DNA of 64,000 nucleotides from Gammaproteobacteria bacterium. Lineage in GTDB: Bacteria > Pseudomonadota > Gammaproteobacteria > Steroidobacterales > GCA-2729495. This document shows, one piece after another, positions 57,009 through 64,000 of the stretch; the first letter of the stretch is position 1, and every line of letters begins with the position of its first letter. The notes under the pieces were generated by a model. The model had not been told where the DNA came from and ran no database searches. It saw only the letters and a list, made by a program, of their open reading frames with translations. A program made the translations under genes and the position numbers. The stretch is from the NCBI GenBank assembly GCA_030746435.1, contig JASLMV010000011.1, positions 1-64,000 of the forward strand. The letters run 5' to 3'.

Positions 57009-59096
57009 GTGACTGTAGTTAAAAAGACATTTAAATATGGTGCTCACGATGTGAGCATTGAAACGGGCAAAATTGCACGTCAGGCTGACGGCGCCGTTAT
57101 TGTGAGTATGGACGATACGCAAGTTTTGGTTACCGCGGTGGGCCGCAAACAGGCAGATCCCGGGCGGGATTTCTTTCCGCTAACCGTTGATTACGAAGAG
57201 AAGACCTATGCCGCGGGTAAAATCCCGGGCGGTTTCTTCAAACGCGAAGGTCGTCCGAGTGAAAAGGCAATTCTGACCTGCCGCCTGATTGATCGGCCCG
57301 TGCGTCCTTTGTTCCCCAAAGGTTTTAAGAACGAGGTTCAGGTTATCGCCCAGGTGACTTCACTGAACCCCGAAGTTAATCCGGATATCCCGGCAATGAT
57401 CGGTGCTTCCGCGGCACTGGCTATTTCCGGTATGCCGTTCCAGGGCCCGATCGCTGCGGCGCGGGTAGGTTTTGTTGATGGCGCCTACGTGCTGAGTCCG
57501 ACCAGGACCGACCTCGAGTCCTCGCAACTGGATCTGGTCGTCGCCGGTACCAGTGATGCGGTGCTTATGGTTGAGTCGCAGGCAGATTGCCTGAGCGAAG
57601 ACACCATGCTCGGTGCCGTCGTATTTGGTCATGAGCAGATGCAGGTCGCAATTGCCGCGATTAATGAGCTGAAGGCTGAAGTCGGCAAGCCCGCCTGGGA
57701 CTGGCAGGCGCCGGAAGAAAACGTCGCGCTGGCCCAAGCTGTGGCCGGCCAGTCGAAGGCCGACATCACCGATGCTTACAAGATTTCGGACAAGCAGGAA
57801 CGCTATAGCCGTATCGGCGAGTTGCAGGAAGCGGCAGTCGCGGCACTTGTACCGGAAGAGGGTGGCGAGTTCAGTGCTGACGAAGTGAAGGGTGCATTCC
57901 ACAAGCTGGAATCCGAAATCGTGCGTGAAAATGTGCTGAACGGTTCACCCAGGATTGACGGACGTGACACCCGCACCGTGCGGCCGATCGAAGTGGGCAC
58001 CGGCGTATTGCCCAGGACCCATGGCTCGGCTTTGTTCACGCGCGGCGAAACCCAGGCCATTGTTGTGGCTACGCTGGGTACCGACCGCGACGCGCAGATT
58101 ATTGATGCGCTGGACGGCGAGTTTCGTGATCGTTTCATGCTGCACTACAATTTTCCGCCCTACTGCGTGGGTGAGACCGGTCGCGTGGGGTCACCGAAGC
58201 GACGCGAAATCGGCCATGGCAGGTTGGCGCGCCGCGGTATAACGGCCGTGCTGCCGACCCAGGATGAATTCCCGTACACCATTCGCGTGGTATCGGAAAT
58301 TACCGAATCGAACGGCTCCAGTTCCATGGCCAGCGTCTGCGGCACCAGCCTCGCGTTGATGGATGCGGGCGTGCCGACCAAGGGTGCCGTCGCCGGTGTG
58401 GCGATGGGACTCGTCAAGGACGGTGATCGCTACCAGGTGCTGACCGATATCCTGGGTGACGAAGACCACCTGGGTGACATGGACTTCAAGGTGGCTGGTA
58501 CAGACGGCGGCGTTACGGCCCTGCAGATGGATATCAAGATCCAGGGCATCACCCAGGAAATCATGCAGGAAGCACTGGCGCAGGCCCGTGAAGCACGCCT
58601 GCATATCCTCGGCGAGATGGCCAAGGAGATTACTACTGCGCGTGACAAGGTGTCTGACTGGGCGCCGACCATCGTGACCATCAAGATCGATCCAGAGAAG
58701 ATTCGTGATGTTATCGGCAAGGGTGGAGCGACTATCCGGGCCATTACGGAAGAGACCGGGGCCACGATCGATATCGATAACGACGGTACCGTCAAGATCG
58801 CGTCGGTCGAAGGCGCTGCCGGCCGCGAGGCGCAACGGCGTATCGAGCTGATCACGGCGGAGGTTGAGGTCGGTGCAATCTACGAAGGTCGTGTTGCACG
58901 CCTGATGGATTTCGGTGCGTTCGTCACCATCCTGCCGGGCAAGGATGGTCTCGTGCATATCTCGCAGATATCCGAAGAGCGCGTCGAGAAGGTAAGCGAC
59001 AAACTCAGCGAAGGCGATATCGTCAAGGTCAAGGTGCTGGAGGTTGATCGCCAGGGTCGTGTGCGGCTGAGTATGCGCGATATGGAAGCTGCTTGA
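57009..59096 (+). CDS. pnp: Polyribonucleotide nucleotidyltransferase (PNPase)
   Basis: 3'-5' phosphorolytic exoribonuclease of the degradosome, 695 residues from a GTG with AAAGGAAA upstream. Two RNase PH domains (first with [21 protein letters not shown] and RPLFPKGF; second with [15 protein letters not shown] and the [19 protein letters not shown] [18 protein letters not shown] catalytic site), KH domain [20 protein letters not shown] and S1 domain [21 protein letters not shown] strong terminator follows 60 bases later. Confidence 0.98.
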   Translation: MTVVKKTFKYGAHDVSIETGKIARQADGAVIVSMDDTQVLVTAVGRKQADPGRDFFPLTVDYEEKTYAAGKIPGGFFKREGRPSEKAILTCRLIDRPVRPLFPKGFKNEVQVIAQVTSLNPEVNPDIPAMIGASAALAISGMPFQGPIAAARVGFVDGAYVLSPTRTDLESSQLDLVVAGTSDAVLMVESQADCLSEDTMLGAVVFGHEQMQVAIAAINELKAEVGKPAWDWQAPEENVALAQAVAGQSKADITDAYKISDKQERYSRIGELQEAAVAALVPEEGGEFSADEVKGAFHKLESEIVRENVLNGSPRIDGRDTRTVRPIEVGTGVLPRTHGSALFTRGETQAIVVATLGTDRDAQIIDALDGEFRDRFMLHYNFPPYCVGETGRVGSPKRREIGHGRLARRGITAVLPTQDEFPYTIRVVSEITESNGSSSMASVCGTSLALMDAGVPTKGAVAGVAMGLVKDGDRYQVLTDILGDEDHLGDMDFKVAGTDGGVTALQMDIKIQGITQEIMQEALAQAREARLHILGEMAKEITTARDKVSDWAPTIVTIKIDPEKIRDVIGKGGATIRAITEETGATIDIDNDGTVKIASVEGAAGREAQRRIELITAEVEVGAIYEGRVARLMDFGAFVTILPGKDGLVHISQISEERVEKVSDKLSEGDIVKVKVLEVDRQGRVRLSMRDMEAA

Positions 59097-59155
59097 TGCA
59101 GCTCAGAATCTATACTCGTTAACTTAGCTCGGATTCGGGTTGTAGTTTTCCGAAG

Positions 59156-59188
59156 CCAGTCGGGCAGAGCGCCCCGGCTGGTTTTTTT
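59156..59188 (+). terminator. Intrinsic terminator after pnp
   Basis: A stem from CCAGTCGGGC to GCCCCGGCTGG (59156-59181) followed by seven T. It closes the rimP-pnp operon and lies in the gap to the convergent phaR-like gene. Confidence 0.85.
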
Positions 59189-59203
59189 GTGCCCGTCTAC
59201 CCG

Positions 59204-59530
59204 TTACTGATGCAGTGCGGGAGGCGGAAGCGCATTACGCAGTGCCGTCTGCAGGCGCTCAGGCAGGCCCGGATCGGATCCGCCGCCGGCGGTTCTGATC
59301 AGGTCGGTGAGAAAGCCGGTCGTCAGGAGTGCACCCTCATCACTCATGCTGCCGATAATCTGCAGCAGAATGCTGTTGGTTATATCTCTTGACGTGGATT
59401 GCTCGATGACCCTGACGCGAGTGCCTTCAGCGATCAGGTTACGGACATCCGCCAGGTTTACATAGCGGCTACGTACGGTGTCATACAATCTGCGATTTGC
59501 ATATTTTCTGATTAAGCGGGGCTCATTCAT
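59204..59530 (-). CDS. phaR: PhaR-like polyhydroxyalkanoate regulator
   Basis: 108-residue DNA-binding regulator of the PHB/PHA accumulation family. The N-terminal domain matches the family: RLIRKYANRRLYDTVRSRYV, NLADVRNLIAEGTRVRVIEQ, TSRDITNSILLQII (residues 5-60). The C-terminal part is short and Gly/Pro-rich, unlike the longer PhaR repressors. In the family the protein senses PHB granules and represses phasin genes. No PHA synthesis genes are in the window. It is convergent with pnp and downstream of gluQ. Confidence 0.85.
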   Translation of the reverse strand: MNEPRLIRKYANRRLYDTVRSRYVNLADVRNLIAEGTRVRVIEQSTSRDITNSILLQIIGSMSDEGALLTTGFLTDLIRTAGGGSDPGLPERLQTALRNALPPPALHQ

Positions 59531-59635
59531 GGCTTACCCCCTGTTTGGACGGGTTCTAAACTGAACCAACTCAGCCCGAAGTCGCGTCCTCCAACTGTCA
59601 TTTTGTAGACAGCCTGTTCCGTTAAATAGTTCGAC

Positions 59636-60571
59636 TCACTGCACCATCATACTCCCATCAGGAAGGGTCTGTAGCCCCCGCAGGGCGCTGAGCTTCCAGT
59701 TTTCCACCGCCCATGCCCAGATATCCTTTGTCGATGCCGTTTTCAGGGACTCGTGCGGGCGTTGCTGGAGGCTTTTCAAGGCCTGGAAGAGGTTCCCGGA
59801 TGCTGACTTATCGTTAATTTCGGCTGCACCGGTCTGTTTTGATAGTTTAGTTCCATTTTCATCTGTAACTACTGGAAAATGAAGATATTTAGGTGCTTGA
59901 AATTCAAGCAGCCGCTGCAGGTGCCTCTGCATGTGCGTCGCGTCCAGGAGATCGGTTCCACGCACCACTTCGGTGATGCCCTGGGCGTGGTCGTCAGCTA
60001 CCACGGCGAGTTGATAAGCCACCAGGCCATCGCCCCGGCGTACCAGGAAGTCACCTACCTCGGTTTCCAGTTCACAGCACTGGCGGCCCTGCAGTTCGTC
60101 CGTGAAACACGCTTTGTCGGGGCCGGTAAACACGCGTATCGAGGTACCGGGCCGGGCCGTATTTGCCTTGCCCGGGCGACAGGTGCCGGGGTAGATAAGA
60201 CCTGTGGTGCCACGGCGTGCCACAGCTTCTATTTTCCTGCGGGTGCATGCACACCGGTAGGCGAGGCCGGCTTCCAGCAGTTCGTCGATCAGCTGGTTAT
60301 AGAGGTCGAGCCGGGTGCTCTGGTAGAGGGGGGCAGGGTATTCAAAACCATGGGCACCCAGGGAGGCGAGGATAGCGGTGGTAGCACCGGGCACCTCGCG
60401 GGGAGGATCGATGTCTTCGACGCGAACGAGCCATTCGCCGTCGTTCGCCTTCGCCCGCAGGTAACTGGCAACGGCCGCCACGAGCGACCCGAAATGCAAC
60501 GGGCCGGTCGGACTGGGAGCGAACCGGCCAATGTAGCCCCCGACTGGTGATTGACTGTTTCCCAGAGACAA
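59636..60571 (-). CDS. gluQ: Glutamyl-Q tRNA(Asp) synthetase
   Basis: Truncated glutamyl-tRNA-synthetase paralogue that attaches glutamate to queuosine in tRNA(Asp); 311 residues. Seen: GRFAPSPTGPLHFGSLVAA (class I HIGH-type motif), LVRVEDIDPPRE, the zinc site YRCACTRRKIE plus YPGTCR, and GTKLSKQTGAAE (KMSKS-type). The tRNA anticodon-binding domain of GluRS is absent, as expected. It follows dksA by 17 bases, the conserved dksA-gluQ operon. queF, for queuosine precursor synthesis, lies just upstream of dksA, a pathway link. Confidence 0.96.
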   Translation of the reverse strand: MSLGNSQSPVGGYIGRFAPSPTGPLHFGSLVAAVASYLRAKANDGEWLVRVEDIDPPREVPGATTAILASLGAHGFEYPAPLYQSTRLDLYNQLIDELLEAGLAYRCACTRRKIEAVARRGTTGLIYPGTCRPGKANTARPGTSIRVFTGPDKACFTDELQGRQCCELETEVGDFLVRRGDGLVAYQLAVVADDHAQGITEVVRGTDLLDATHMQRHLQRLLEFQAPKYLHFPVVTDENGTKLSKQTGAAEINDKSASGNLFQALKSLQQRPHESLKTASTKDIWAWAVENWKLSALRGLQTLPDGSMMVQ

Positions 60572-60588
60572 GGTCTCGCAGCCACAGG

Positions 60589-61635
60589 TTACCGGTAGCG
60601 GTCGTCCTGATCCCGGTACTGGCGTTCAGCGACTTCGCGGCGTTCCTGCGCTTCCACGCTCAGGGTTGCGACCGGTCGTGCCTCGAGACGTTTAAGTCCG
60701 ATCGCTTCGCCGGTTTCCTCGCAATAACCGTAGGTGCCATCCTCGGTGCGGGCTATAGCCTGGTCGATCTTTTTAAGCAGCTTGCGTTCGCGGTCACGGG
60801 TCCGAAGTTCAAGGCCGAATTCCGATTCCTGCGTCGCCCGGTCATTCGGATCAGGGAAATTGCTGGCCTCATCCTGCATGTGGTGGACGGTGCGGTCGAC
60901 TTCCTGCATGAGTTCGGTTTTCCAGGCGCCCAGGATTTCGCGGAAATGCTCGAGCTGCTCATCGCTCATGTATTCCTCGCCCTTCTTAGGCCTGTAGGGC
61001 TCTATGCCGTGTATAAGCTGGTCATTGACTGGCTTGCGCCGCCGTTTCGTCCGGGTGGGGACATGATCTGCCGGGTTCATTGGTGCAGGCACGGCATTCC
61101 GCGCCAGGTTCCGGACCACCGGATCCTTGGTCAGAATTTTACGCCTGGCCGATTGCTTGTCGGCAGCCGCTTTCTTTGCCGCCGCCTTTTTCGTTGCGGC
61201 CTTTTTAGCCGCCGCCTTCTTCTTGGCAGGCTTTTTCTTGCGCGCCTTCTTCTTGCTTACCTTCTTTCTGGCAGGCTTTTTCCTGCTGGTTTTCTTCTTA
61301 GTCTTCTTTTTTGAAACCTTCTTTTTAGTCTTTTTAGCAGGCTTCTTCTTGCTTACTTTCTTTTTCTTTTTGGCGGCCTTTTTCTTGCGCGCAGGCTTTT
61401 TCTTGGCCTTCTTTTTAGAGGCTTTCTTCTTGCTCTTTTTCTTCGAGGTTTTCTTTCGGCTTACTTTCTTCCCGGCCTTCTTGCCGGCTTTCTTCTTCTT
61501 TTTTGAAGCCTTCTTTTTAGCAGGCTTCTTCTTGCTTACTTTCTTCTTTGAAGCCTTACGTGCGGGCTTCCTTTTACTGCCTCGCTTCTTCGTTTTGCGA
61601 GCAGATTTTTTCGATACTTTCTTCCGTGCGGCCAT
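60589..61635 (-). CDS. dksA: DksA with a long histone-H1-like lysine-rich N-terminal tail
   Basis: 348 residues, more than twice the usual ~150. The C-terminal ~140 residues are a clear DksA: GEEYMSDEQLEHFREILGAW, TELMQEVDRTVHHMQDEA, the coiled-coil tip NFPDPNDRATQESE (DxxDxA motif that acts in the RNAP secondary channel) and ELRTRDRERKLLKKIDQAI. Of the four zinc Cys only C305 (YGYCEETGEAIG) remains; the others are Thr, Ser and Ala, like Cys-poor DksA forms. Residues 1 to about 165 are almost only Lys with Ala, Ser, Pro, Arg, Thr, Val: KKVSKKKPAKK-type repeats as in histone H1/AlgP proteins. The tail likely binds DNA or rRNA. It precedes gluQ. Confidence 0.93.
   Translation of the reverse strand: MAARKKVSKKSARKTKKRGSKRKPARKASKKKVSKKKPAKKKASKKKKKAGKKAGKKVSRKKTSKKKSKKKASKKKAKKKPARKKKAAKKKKKVSKKKPAKKTKKKVSKKKTKKKTSRKKPARKKVSKKKARKKKPAKKKAAAKKAATKKAAAKKAAADKQSARRKILTKDPVVRNLARNAVPAPMNPADHVPTRTKRRRKPVNDQLIHGIEPYRPKKGEEYMSDEQLEHFREILGAWKTELMQEVDRTVHHMQDEASNFPDPNDRATQESEFGLELRTRDRERKLLKKIDQAIARTEDGTYGYCEETGEAIGLKRLEARPVATLSVEAQERREVAERQYRDQDDRYR
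61329..61545. repeat. 34-bp direct repeats inside the dksA tail
   Basis: An identical 34-base stretch (key part TTTTTAGCAGGCTTCTTCTT) occurs at 61329-61362 and 61512-61545. It encodes the KKKVSKKKPAKK unit. The surrounding 450 bases are a near-continuous pyrimidine-rich tract on the plus strand, so tail length could vary by recombination or slippage. Confidence 0.7.
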
Positions 61636-61784
61636 CTATCCTGTCCCTGCTTTCCCCCCCGAAGGGCGTCTGCAAAATGCCGGATTATACCCATTGGCAC
61701 GCCGGTTGGAAGTGCCTTTTGCGGGGCGGCAGGCCTTTCCCCGGGCCCTTTGCCAGGGGTGGCCGGGCAGGGTGTCAGGGGGCC

Positions 61785-62249
61785 TTAGCCGTGGCCGGGA
61801 TCGGGCACCGGCGGGGGCAGGGCCTCGGCACTGTCGGGGGTCCAGTCGGCCGCCCGGTGCTCTGCAACCACGGTCGTAAAGATGCCTCCGCGCACGTTAA
61901 ACCGGGCGGTCAGGCGTGCGAAACGGGGGTCCAGTGCCCCGACCAGATCGGCCAGGATAGAGTTGGTTATGGCTTCATGAAAAGCGCCTTCGTCGCGGTA
62001 GGACCAGATATATTCTTTGAGTGATTTGAGTTCCACACAAGCGGCTTCGGGTATATAGTCAAGGAACAGGGTGGCGAAGTCCGGCTGGCCGGTCTTGGGA
62101 CACAGACACGTGAACTCCGGGATACGGATCCGGATGCTATAATCGCGCCCAGGGTTAGGGTTATTGAATGTTTCGAGTTCCCTGCGAGGGGAACGTTTTG
62201 CCAATTCCGAAGACGATTCCGGAGAGGTATTCTTAGCCTGCGTATTCAT
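61785..62249 (-). CDS. queF: NADPH-dependent 7-cyano-7-deazaguanine reductase QueF
   Basis: Reduces preQ0 to preQ1 in queuosine synthesis. ATG at 62249 gives 154 residues, the short single-domain (Bacillus-type) form rather than the longer E. coli form; the upstream extension is antisense to smc and rejected. Seen: [23 protein letters not shown] with the catalytic Cys, [22 protein letters not shown] (the QueF signature, read as [20 protein letters not shown]) and the final [14 protein letters not shown]. It is divergent from smc and upstream of dksA-gluQ; GluQ acts later on the same modified base. Confidence 0.96.
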   Translation of the reverse strand: MNTQAKNTSPESSSELAKRSPRRELETFNNPNPGRDYSIRIRIPEFTCLCPKTGQPDFATLFLDYIPEAACVELKSLKEYIWSYRDEGAFHEAITNSILADLVGALDPRFARLTARFNVRGGIFTTVVAEHRAADWTPDSAEALPPPVPDPGHG

Positions 62250-62436
62250 TAATTTACCAGTGTGGATTGTGCGCGTTATTCGCGGCCGTTTTTTGTTAAC
62301 TCGGTACTTTAACACCACCGGTCGAACAACAGCTATGGCTGGTAAAATTGGAAACACTTGTGTGACGTGAGAGGGGTGGATTGTGCGGTTGCCCGCCGGG
62401 CCTGCTGCAGCGCTGGTTTGGTAACCGTTTGATGCT

Positions 62437-64000
62437 ATGCGACTAAGCAAGATCAAACTTTCCGGATTCAAGTCTTTTGTTGATCCGACGACGATTATGT
62501 TGCCGAGTAACCTGGTCGGTGTTGTCGGCCCCAACGGCTGCGGTAAATCAAATGTTATAGATGCTGTGCGGTGGGTGATGGGTGAGACATCCGCCAAGAC
62601 CCTGCGCGGCGATTCGATGGCCGACGTTATCTTTAACGGTTCGATAAACCGCAAACCGGTGGGTACCGCCTCGATAGAGCTCTTTTTCGATAACGCTGAT
62701 GGCGCAATCGGCGGGCAGTTTGCCCGCTACGGTGAAGTATCGGTACGCCGTTCGGTGAGCCGTGACGGCATCTCGCAGTATTTTCTGAACAACGTGCGTT
62801 GCCGGCGCAAGGATATCACCGGTATTTTCCTCGGCACCGGGCTGGGTCCGCGCAGTTACTCCATCATCGAACAGGGCATGATTTCGCGCCTTATCGAGGC
62901 CAAACCCGAAGATATGCGCGCACACCTCGAAGAAGCGGCGGGTATTTCCAAGTACAAGGAACGGCGCCGCGAGACCGAGAACCGTATTCGGCATACCCGC
63001 GACAACCTCGACCGCCTGAACGACCTGCGTGAAGAGGTCGACAACCAGCTCAAGCACCTGCAGAAGCAGGCGCGTGCGGCGGAGCGGCACAAAGTACTTA
63101 AGGATGATCAGCGCCAGGTAGAGGCTGAGTTACTGGCCATAAACTTTAAGGCGCTGGATTCTGAAGCCCACGAGGCCCGCATGGCCTTCGAACGGCGCCA
63201 AACGGAGCTTGAGTCGGTCGTGGCCGGCCAACGCAAGGTCGAGGCTGAAATCGAAGAGGCCCGGCAGCAGCAGATACTGGCCAGCGATGAACTGAATGCC
63301 ACGACAGCCCGGCATTATTCGGTTGACCTGGAAATATCGCATCTTGAGCAGGCCATTGAACACAACCGGGCGACCCGGGACCGTCAGCAGCTTGACCTCG
63401 AAGAAGCGCGCGAGCGGCTCACCGATATCTCCGAGGAGATTGATGTTGACGAGGCCCAGTTAAAGGCGCTCGAGGAAAAGCTCGAAGAACTGACGCCCGG
63501 CCTCGATGACGTGCAAAAGGCGGCGGAGTCATCGTCTGCTTCCCTGGAGAAAGCGGAGCAGGATCTCGCGCGCTGGCAGGAGAACTGGAACAGTTTCAGC
63601 GGCGAGCTTAACGAGGCGCGGCGCACAGTCGACGTCGAGCACACCCGCATCGAGCACCTCGAAGCGCAGAATATGCAGTTACAGAGCCGGCGTGACAGCG
63701 TCGAGTCCGAGCGCGGCATTATTTCGCTTGAAGAATTCGAAGAACGCCTTGCCGAACAGGTGCGGCACGAAGGCGAGCGCGCCCGGGTGGAGCAGGAACT
63801 TACCCGCGAACTGCAGGATGTGATCAGGGGGCTCGAGACCCGGCGTGGGCAGGAAGAGCAGCACTCTGTGGAACTCGACGAAGTACGCGGTCAGCTGGAA
63901 TCTTCCCGCGCCCGGCTGGCGGCGCTGGAGACGCTCCAGGAAGCTGCACTGGGCGGCGACGAAAAGCAGGCAGCCAAGTGGCTGGCCGACAACAAGCTGG
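62437..64000 (+). CDS. smc: Chromosome segregation protein SMC (partial, runs off the right edge)
   Basis: N-terminal 521 codons of a structural-maintenance-of-chromosomes ATPase. Seen: [18 protein letters not shown], Walker [21 protein letters not shown], and the conserved [20 protein letters not shown], followed by a long coiled coil (about residues 170-500) rich in Glu, Gln, Arg and Leu, ending before the hinge. The ATG at 62437 is chosen by homology with the first strand; no strong ribosome site precedes it. Gammaproteobacteria of the enterobacterial branch use MukB instead, so Smc places the organism outside that branch. Confidence 0.96.
   Translation, partial: MRLSKIKLSGFKSFVDPTTIMLPSNLVGVVGPNGCGKSNVIDAVRWVMGETSAKTLRGDSMADVIFNGSINRKPVGTASIELFFDNADGAIGGQFARYGEVSVRRSVSRDGISQYFLNNVRCRRKDITGIFLGTGLGPRSYSIIEQGMISRLIEAKPEDMRAHLEEAAGISKYKERRRETENRIRHTRDNLDRLNDLREEVDNQLKHLQKQARAAERHKVLKDDQRQVEAELLAINFKALDSEAHEARMAFERRQTELESVVAGQRKVEAEIEEARQQQILASDELNATTARHYSVDLEISHLEQAIEHNRATRDRQQLDLEEARERLTDISEEIDVDEAQLKALEEKLEELTPGLDDVQKAAESSSASLEKAEQDLARWQENWNSFSGELNEARRTVDVEHTRIEHLEAQNMQLQSRRDSVESERGIISLEEFEERLAEQVRHEGERARVEQELTRELQDVIRGLETRRGQEEQHSVELDEVRGQLESSRARLAALETLQEAALGGDEKQAAKWLADNKL

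Noticed and set aside
60547..61314. A 255-codon plus-strand ORF over gluQ/dksA
   Set aside because: Antisense shadow of dksA; hydrophobic end is again the complement of Lys codons.
61127..61879. A 250-codon plus-strand ORF extremely rich in Phe and Leu, looking like a membrane protein
   Set aside because: It is the exact antisense of the Lys-rich dksA tail (AAG/AAA codons read as CTT/TTT). No ribosome site and no family features.
62250..62654. 135-codon N-terminal extension of queF
   Set aside because: It runs antisense to the start of smc, and the short QueF form begins naturally at 62249.

Overview
The window is a chromosomal segment of a moderately GC-rich gammaproteobacterium. The evidence is the gene order, in blocks typical of that class: smpB/ratA/bamE/fur/recN/nadK, then hrcA-grpE-dnaK-dnaJ, then dapB-carA-carB-greA, then rlmE-ftsH-folP-glmM-tpiA-secG-tRNA-Leu, and tRNA-fMet-rimP-nusA-infB-rbfA-truB-rpsO-pnp. 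A complete 14-gene NADH dehydrogenase operon sits between the secG/tRNA-Leu block and the tRNA-fMet/rimP block, an arrangement I associate with the Xanthomonas-like side of the class. The Fur protein is Pseudomonas-like. I cannot name genus or species from the sequence alone.

Region by region. 1-3.4 kb: a PhoQ/PhoP-like two-component pair preceded by a PepSY-domain gene and a glycine-zipper envelope gene, with a divergent secreted His/Arg-rich protein. Both divergent promoters carry paired GTTnA half sites one helical turn apart, exactly 12 bp upstream of a -10 element, which suggests a local PhoP-type regulon. 3.5-10 kb: smpB, an NSS-family Na+ symporter, ratA, an apparently eroded rnfH remnant, bamE, fur, a 0.2-kb block of stacked hairpins bounded by REP-like ends, recN and nadK. 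10-15.2 kb: heat-shock operon with two matching sigma-32-type promoters and a REP doublet between dnaK and dnaJ. 15.3-27.9 kb: lysine, arginine and pyrimidine entry enzymes, transcription and translation factors, FtsH, folate, cell-wall precursor and glycolysis genes, SecG and tRNA-Leu(GAG). 28-42.3 kb: nuoA-N.

42.3-50.2 kb is the accessory part of the window: a small membrane ORF, a 2016-residue SpvB/FG-GAP/YD-repeat (RHS-type) secreted protein whose last ~240 residues differ from the core and are more AT-rich, a small two-helix zinc-ribbon membrane protein directly downstream (candidate immunity protein), and a FMN-dependent 2-hydroxyacid dehydrogenase with a twin-arginine signal.

50.3-59.2 kb: initiator tRNA with its own strong promoter, two successive intrinsic terminators, then the translation-factor operon through pnp. 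59.2-62.2 kb (minus strand): queF, a DksA with a ~200-residue lysine-rich histone-H1-like N-terminal tail and only one of the four zinc cysteines, gluQ, and a PhaR-like regulator. The window ends inside smc.

The genes mostly serve core information processing, protein quality control and respiration. The points most deserving a second look are the RHS tip with its downstream partner, the PhoP-like local regulon, the H1-DksA fusion, the hairpin-stacked fur-recN intergenic region and the rnfH remnant. All family calls are from reading motifs; no database search was possible.
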